From contig SKZC01000167.1 in NCBI GenBank assembly GCA_007127575.1, positions 1-15,612 on the forward strand: a stretch of 15,612 nucleotides of DNA, in the 5' to 3' direction. The position numbers and the translations under genes were made by a program. Positions 13,930-15,612 of the stretch are shown here, one piece after another. A model generated the notes under the pieces. It was not told where the DNA came from. It ran no database searches and worked only from the letters and a program-made list of their open reading frames with translations. The first letter of the stretch is position 1. Each line of letters begins with the position of its first letter. Origin of the DNA: Gemmatimonadota bacterium. GTDB lineage: Bacteria > Gemmatimonadota > Gemmatimonadetes > Longimicrobiales > Gaopeijiaceae.

Positions 13930-15006
13930 CTACTCGAGGATCTTGTTCACCAGAGAGGACGTGTGGTCCACGATGGCGATGACTTTTTCGTACGGCATGC
14001 GGGTGGGGCCAATGACCCCGATGATCCCCTTGAGGCCGCCCACCCGGTACTCGGCGGTCACCAGAGTGAAGTCGGCCAACTCCGCCTGGCCGTGCTCGCC
14101 CCCGATGGTGATCTGGATCCCGTGCCGGTGGTCTCGCCCTCCCAGCACCGAGGCCAGAAGCTCCGGGCGCTCCGTGAGCTCCAGGAGGCTCCGCATCCGC
14201 TCCCCACTGGTGAACTCGGGCTGGCTCGCCAGAACGCTGGCGTTGCCCAGGTGGATGTGCCCACCCCCCTCTGCGGGGAAATCGAAGATCTCCTGGCTGG
14301 ACTGCATGAAGATGTTCAGAAGCTCTTCGGCGACCGAGTCCTCGTCGGGCATGGCATCCCGCATCCGGGCCGCGAAGGTCTCCCGAATCTCCTCCAACGT
14401 CAATCCCGCAAGACGCTCATTCAGAAGGAGGGTCAAGGTCACCAGGGTCTCCTCCGGCACCTCTCCCGGAAGGTCCACGTAGACCGTCCGGACCACTCCG
14501 CTCCGGATGGAGGCCACCAGGAGCACCTTGTTCGAGGAAACCTGGATCAGGTCCAGCTTTTCCAGCACCGCCTGGTCCAGGGACGGCCCGGCGGCCACAC
14601 CCAATTCGTGGGAGAGGACGCTCAGGGCCCGGGTCGCATTTCGAACCAGTCGCTCCACCGCCGCGGCCGTGGTTCCCTCCAGCACCTGCTCCAGTCGCTC
14701 CCGCTCCTTCTCCGTCAGGACCGCCGGCCTCATGAGCTCCTCCACGAAGAGGCGGTACGCCTGGTCCGTGGGGACCCGACCGGCGGAGGTGTGCGGGTGG
14801 AAGAGAAAGCCCTTCTCCTCCAGGTCGCTCATGGTGTTCCGGACCGTAGCGGGGGAGACCCCCAGATCCGAGCGGCGAGCCACGTTTCGGCTTCCGGCAG
14901 GCTCTGCGGTCTCCACGTAGATGCGCACCACGGCGTCCAGGACCTTTCGTTCCCGGTCCGTGAGCGTGGTTGCGCTCTTCCGTTCCTTCTTTTCAGTGTC
15001 GGCCAT
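13930..15006 (-). CDS. hrcA: Heat-inducible transcription repressor HrcA
   Basis: This 358-residue repressor of class I heat-shock genes binds the CIRCE operator, with its activity maintained by GroEL in studied species. The N-terminal winged helix (about 15-85) contains the hallmark SPATVRNTMSDLEEKGFL and the segment SAGRVPTDQAYRLFVEE. The central GAF-like region and the C-terminal dimerisation segment end with GIIGVIGPTRMPYEKVIAIV, the strongest HrcA signature. Length is normal (about 340-370). The ATG at 15006 is the only reasonable start, though the 36-base gap after the hemW-like gene holds no clear Shine-Dalgarno. I saw no CIRCE element (TTAGCACTC-N9-GAGTGCTAA) anywhere in the window, so its own promoter, if autoregulated, must lie upstream of hemW outside the window. 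It is adjacent to dnaJ, without grpE or dnaK. Confidence 0.97.
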   Translation of the reverse strand: MADTEKKERKSATTLTDRERKVLDAVVRIYVETAEPAGSRNVARRSDLGVSPATVRNTMSDLEEKGFLFHPHTSAGRVPTDQAYRLFVEELMRPAVLTEKERERLEQVLEGTTAAAVERLVRNATRALSVLSHELGVAAGPSLDQAVLEKLDLIQVSSNKVLLVASIRSGVVRTVYVDLPGEVPEETLVTLTLLLNERLAGLTLEEIRETFAARMRDAMPDEDSVAEELLNIFMQSSQEIFDFPAEGGGHIHLGNASVLASQPEFTSGERMRSLLELTERPELLASVLGGRDHRHGIQITIGGEHGQAELADFTLVTAEYRVGGLKGIIGVIGPTRMPYEKVIAIVDHTSSLVNKILE

Positions 15007-15042
15007 AGTTGACCCGAAGTTCGACGACCCTTGAGATAGCGG

Positions 15043-15612
15043 TCAAGTGGAGAGGTACTCGGCCAGCTCCGCCACCCTACGATCCAGTTGCACCCACCCG
15101 GAAGGGGTGAAGCGGAGGGTCCGGTGGTCCGCCTTCACCCACCCTTCTTCACGCCACGCCTCCACCATCCCCTCGACTCCCGCAGGCAGAGCTGTCCGGG
15201 GGAGCCCCTCCGCAGTCCGAAGCCTCATCCAGATCCGCTCCAGGGCCCGGGCTCGCGATCCGGGACGCTCACACCCCCCCAGAGGAAGTCGGCCACTCCG
15301 GACCATGGTAGAGTATGCGCCCCACTCGGCCAGGTTCCAGCGCCGCATCGGCGGCAAGAAGGAATGTGCCGCCGGACCCAGTCCCAGATACGGGCCACCT
15401 GAAGCGTAGGCCCGACCGTGCCCGGACCGTTGCCCCGGTCGAGCCAGGGACTCCAGCTCGTAGTGCTCGAACCCGGCATCACTCAAGAGCGAAGAAGCCA
15501 GGAGGTACTCGTTGGCAGGATCCGCCGCGCCGGTGGAGGAGTCCTCCTCCCCGCCCGCCTCCCCCCCTTCATCCGGTTCCTCCCCATCCAGACCGTACAG
15601 GGGGTGGATATA
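15043..15612 (-). CDS. hemW: HemW/HemN-like radical SAM protein, C-terminal part (5' end outside window)
   Basis: The frame is open from the right edge to a TGA at 15043 (189 codons), so the N-terminus, including the CxxxCxxC iron-sulfur motif, is not visible. What remains matches the C-terminal half of HemW (formerly oxygen-independent coproporphyrinogen oxidase-like): SDAGFEHYELESLARPG, then YLGLGPAAHSF, the RALERIWMRLRTAEGLP block, and a final winged-helix-like segment ending RFTPSGWVQLDRRVAELAEYL. HemW inserts haem into respiratory enzymes in studied species. Immediately after the window edge the protein has an acidic, Gly-rich stretch (about residues 8-33 of the visible part) where relatives usually have a short charged linker. 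It lies 36 bases before hrcA, and hemW-hrcA adjacency is common in bacteria, which supports the call over a true HemN. Confidence 0.87.
   Translation of the reverse strand, partial: YIHPLYGLDGEEPDEGGEAGGEEDSSTGAADPANEYLLASSLLSDAGFEHYELESLARPGQRSGHGRAYASGGPYLGLGPAAHSFLPPMRRWNLAEWGAYSTMVRSGRLPLGGCERPGSRARALERIWMRLRTAEGLPRTALPAGVEGMVEAWREEGWVKADHRTLRFTPSGWVQLDRRVAELAEYLST

Noticed and set aside
13905..13930. GC-rich imperfect hairpin after the hrcA stop
   Set aside because: The stem is short and bulged and has no following T-run on the minus strand, so it cannot be called a terminator.
12598..15012. Very long plus-strand open frame antisense to dnaJ and hrcA (about 800 codons); similar long antisense frames lie opposite recJ, dnaG and mutS2
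   Set aside because: In sequence this GC-rich, stop codons are rare on the antisense strand. The predicted proteins are Pro/Gly/His/Arg-rich with no family motifs, while the minus-strand frames carry complete conserved domains.

Overview
This is a compact, very GC-rich bacterial chromosome segment. Sixteen coding sequences can be supported. Fifteen lie on the minus strand with little or no space between them, and one lies on the plus strand. Most are conserved housekeeping genes recognised from intact family motifs. The base composition, the hrcA-dnaJ-prmA block, the mutS2-dnaG-recJ block and the partner-switching genes would fit Gemmatimonadota or a similar high-GC, often uncultivated, lineage. 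That placement is a guess, because no rRNA or marker comparison was possible. I see no mobile elements, CRISPR array, tRNA, rRNA or prophage genes.

In minus-strand transcription order, from the right edge: (1) the C-terminal part of a HemW-like radical SAM protein, cut by the window edge; hrcA, the heat-shock repressor; dnaJ; and prmA, the L11 methyltransferase. grpE and dnaK, which often lie between hrcA and dnaJ, are absent here. (2) A lone plus-strand gene of unknown function (11371-11862), divergent from the HIT gene and running into the 3' end of prmA. (3) A long cluster: HIT protein, mutS2, dnaG, a coiled-coil zinc-ribbon protein, recJ, rsmD, coaD and pta. Most of its junctions are 4-base ATGA or GTGA overlaps, so the genes are probably translationally coupled. 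(4) After a 241-base gap containing the only obvious AT-rich spot and a plausible promoter, a three-gene partner-switching module: a STAS anti-sigma antagonist, an RsbW-type kinase/anti-sigma factor, and a GAF-domain protein that enters an RsbU-type phosphatase domain as it leaves the window at base 1.

The cluster combines DNA maintenance (MutS2, DnaG, RecJ), ribosome maturation (RsmD, PrmA), proteostasis (HrcA, DnaJ) and central metabolism (CoaD and Pta, both linked to CoA). The left-hand module is a signalling unit: the phosphatase would dephosphorylate the STAS protein, which then pulls RsbW off its target. No sigma factor is encoded in the window, so the target is unknown.

I did not find a clearly new biological system. 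The items most worth a second look are the plus-strand orphan, the partner-switching module with its private promoter, the hrcA-dnaJ arrangement without dnaK, and the zinc-ribbon protein placed between dnaG and recJ.
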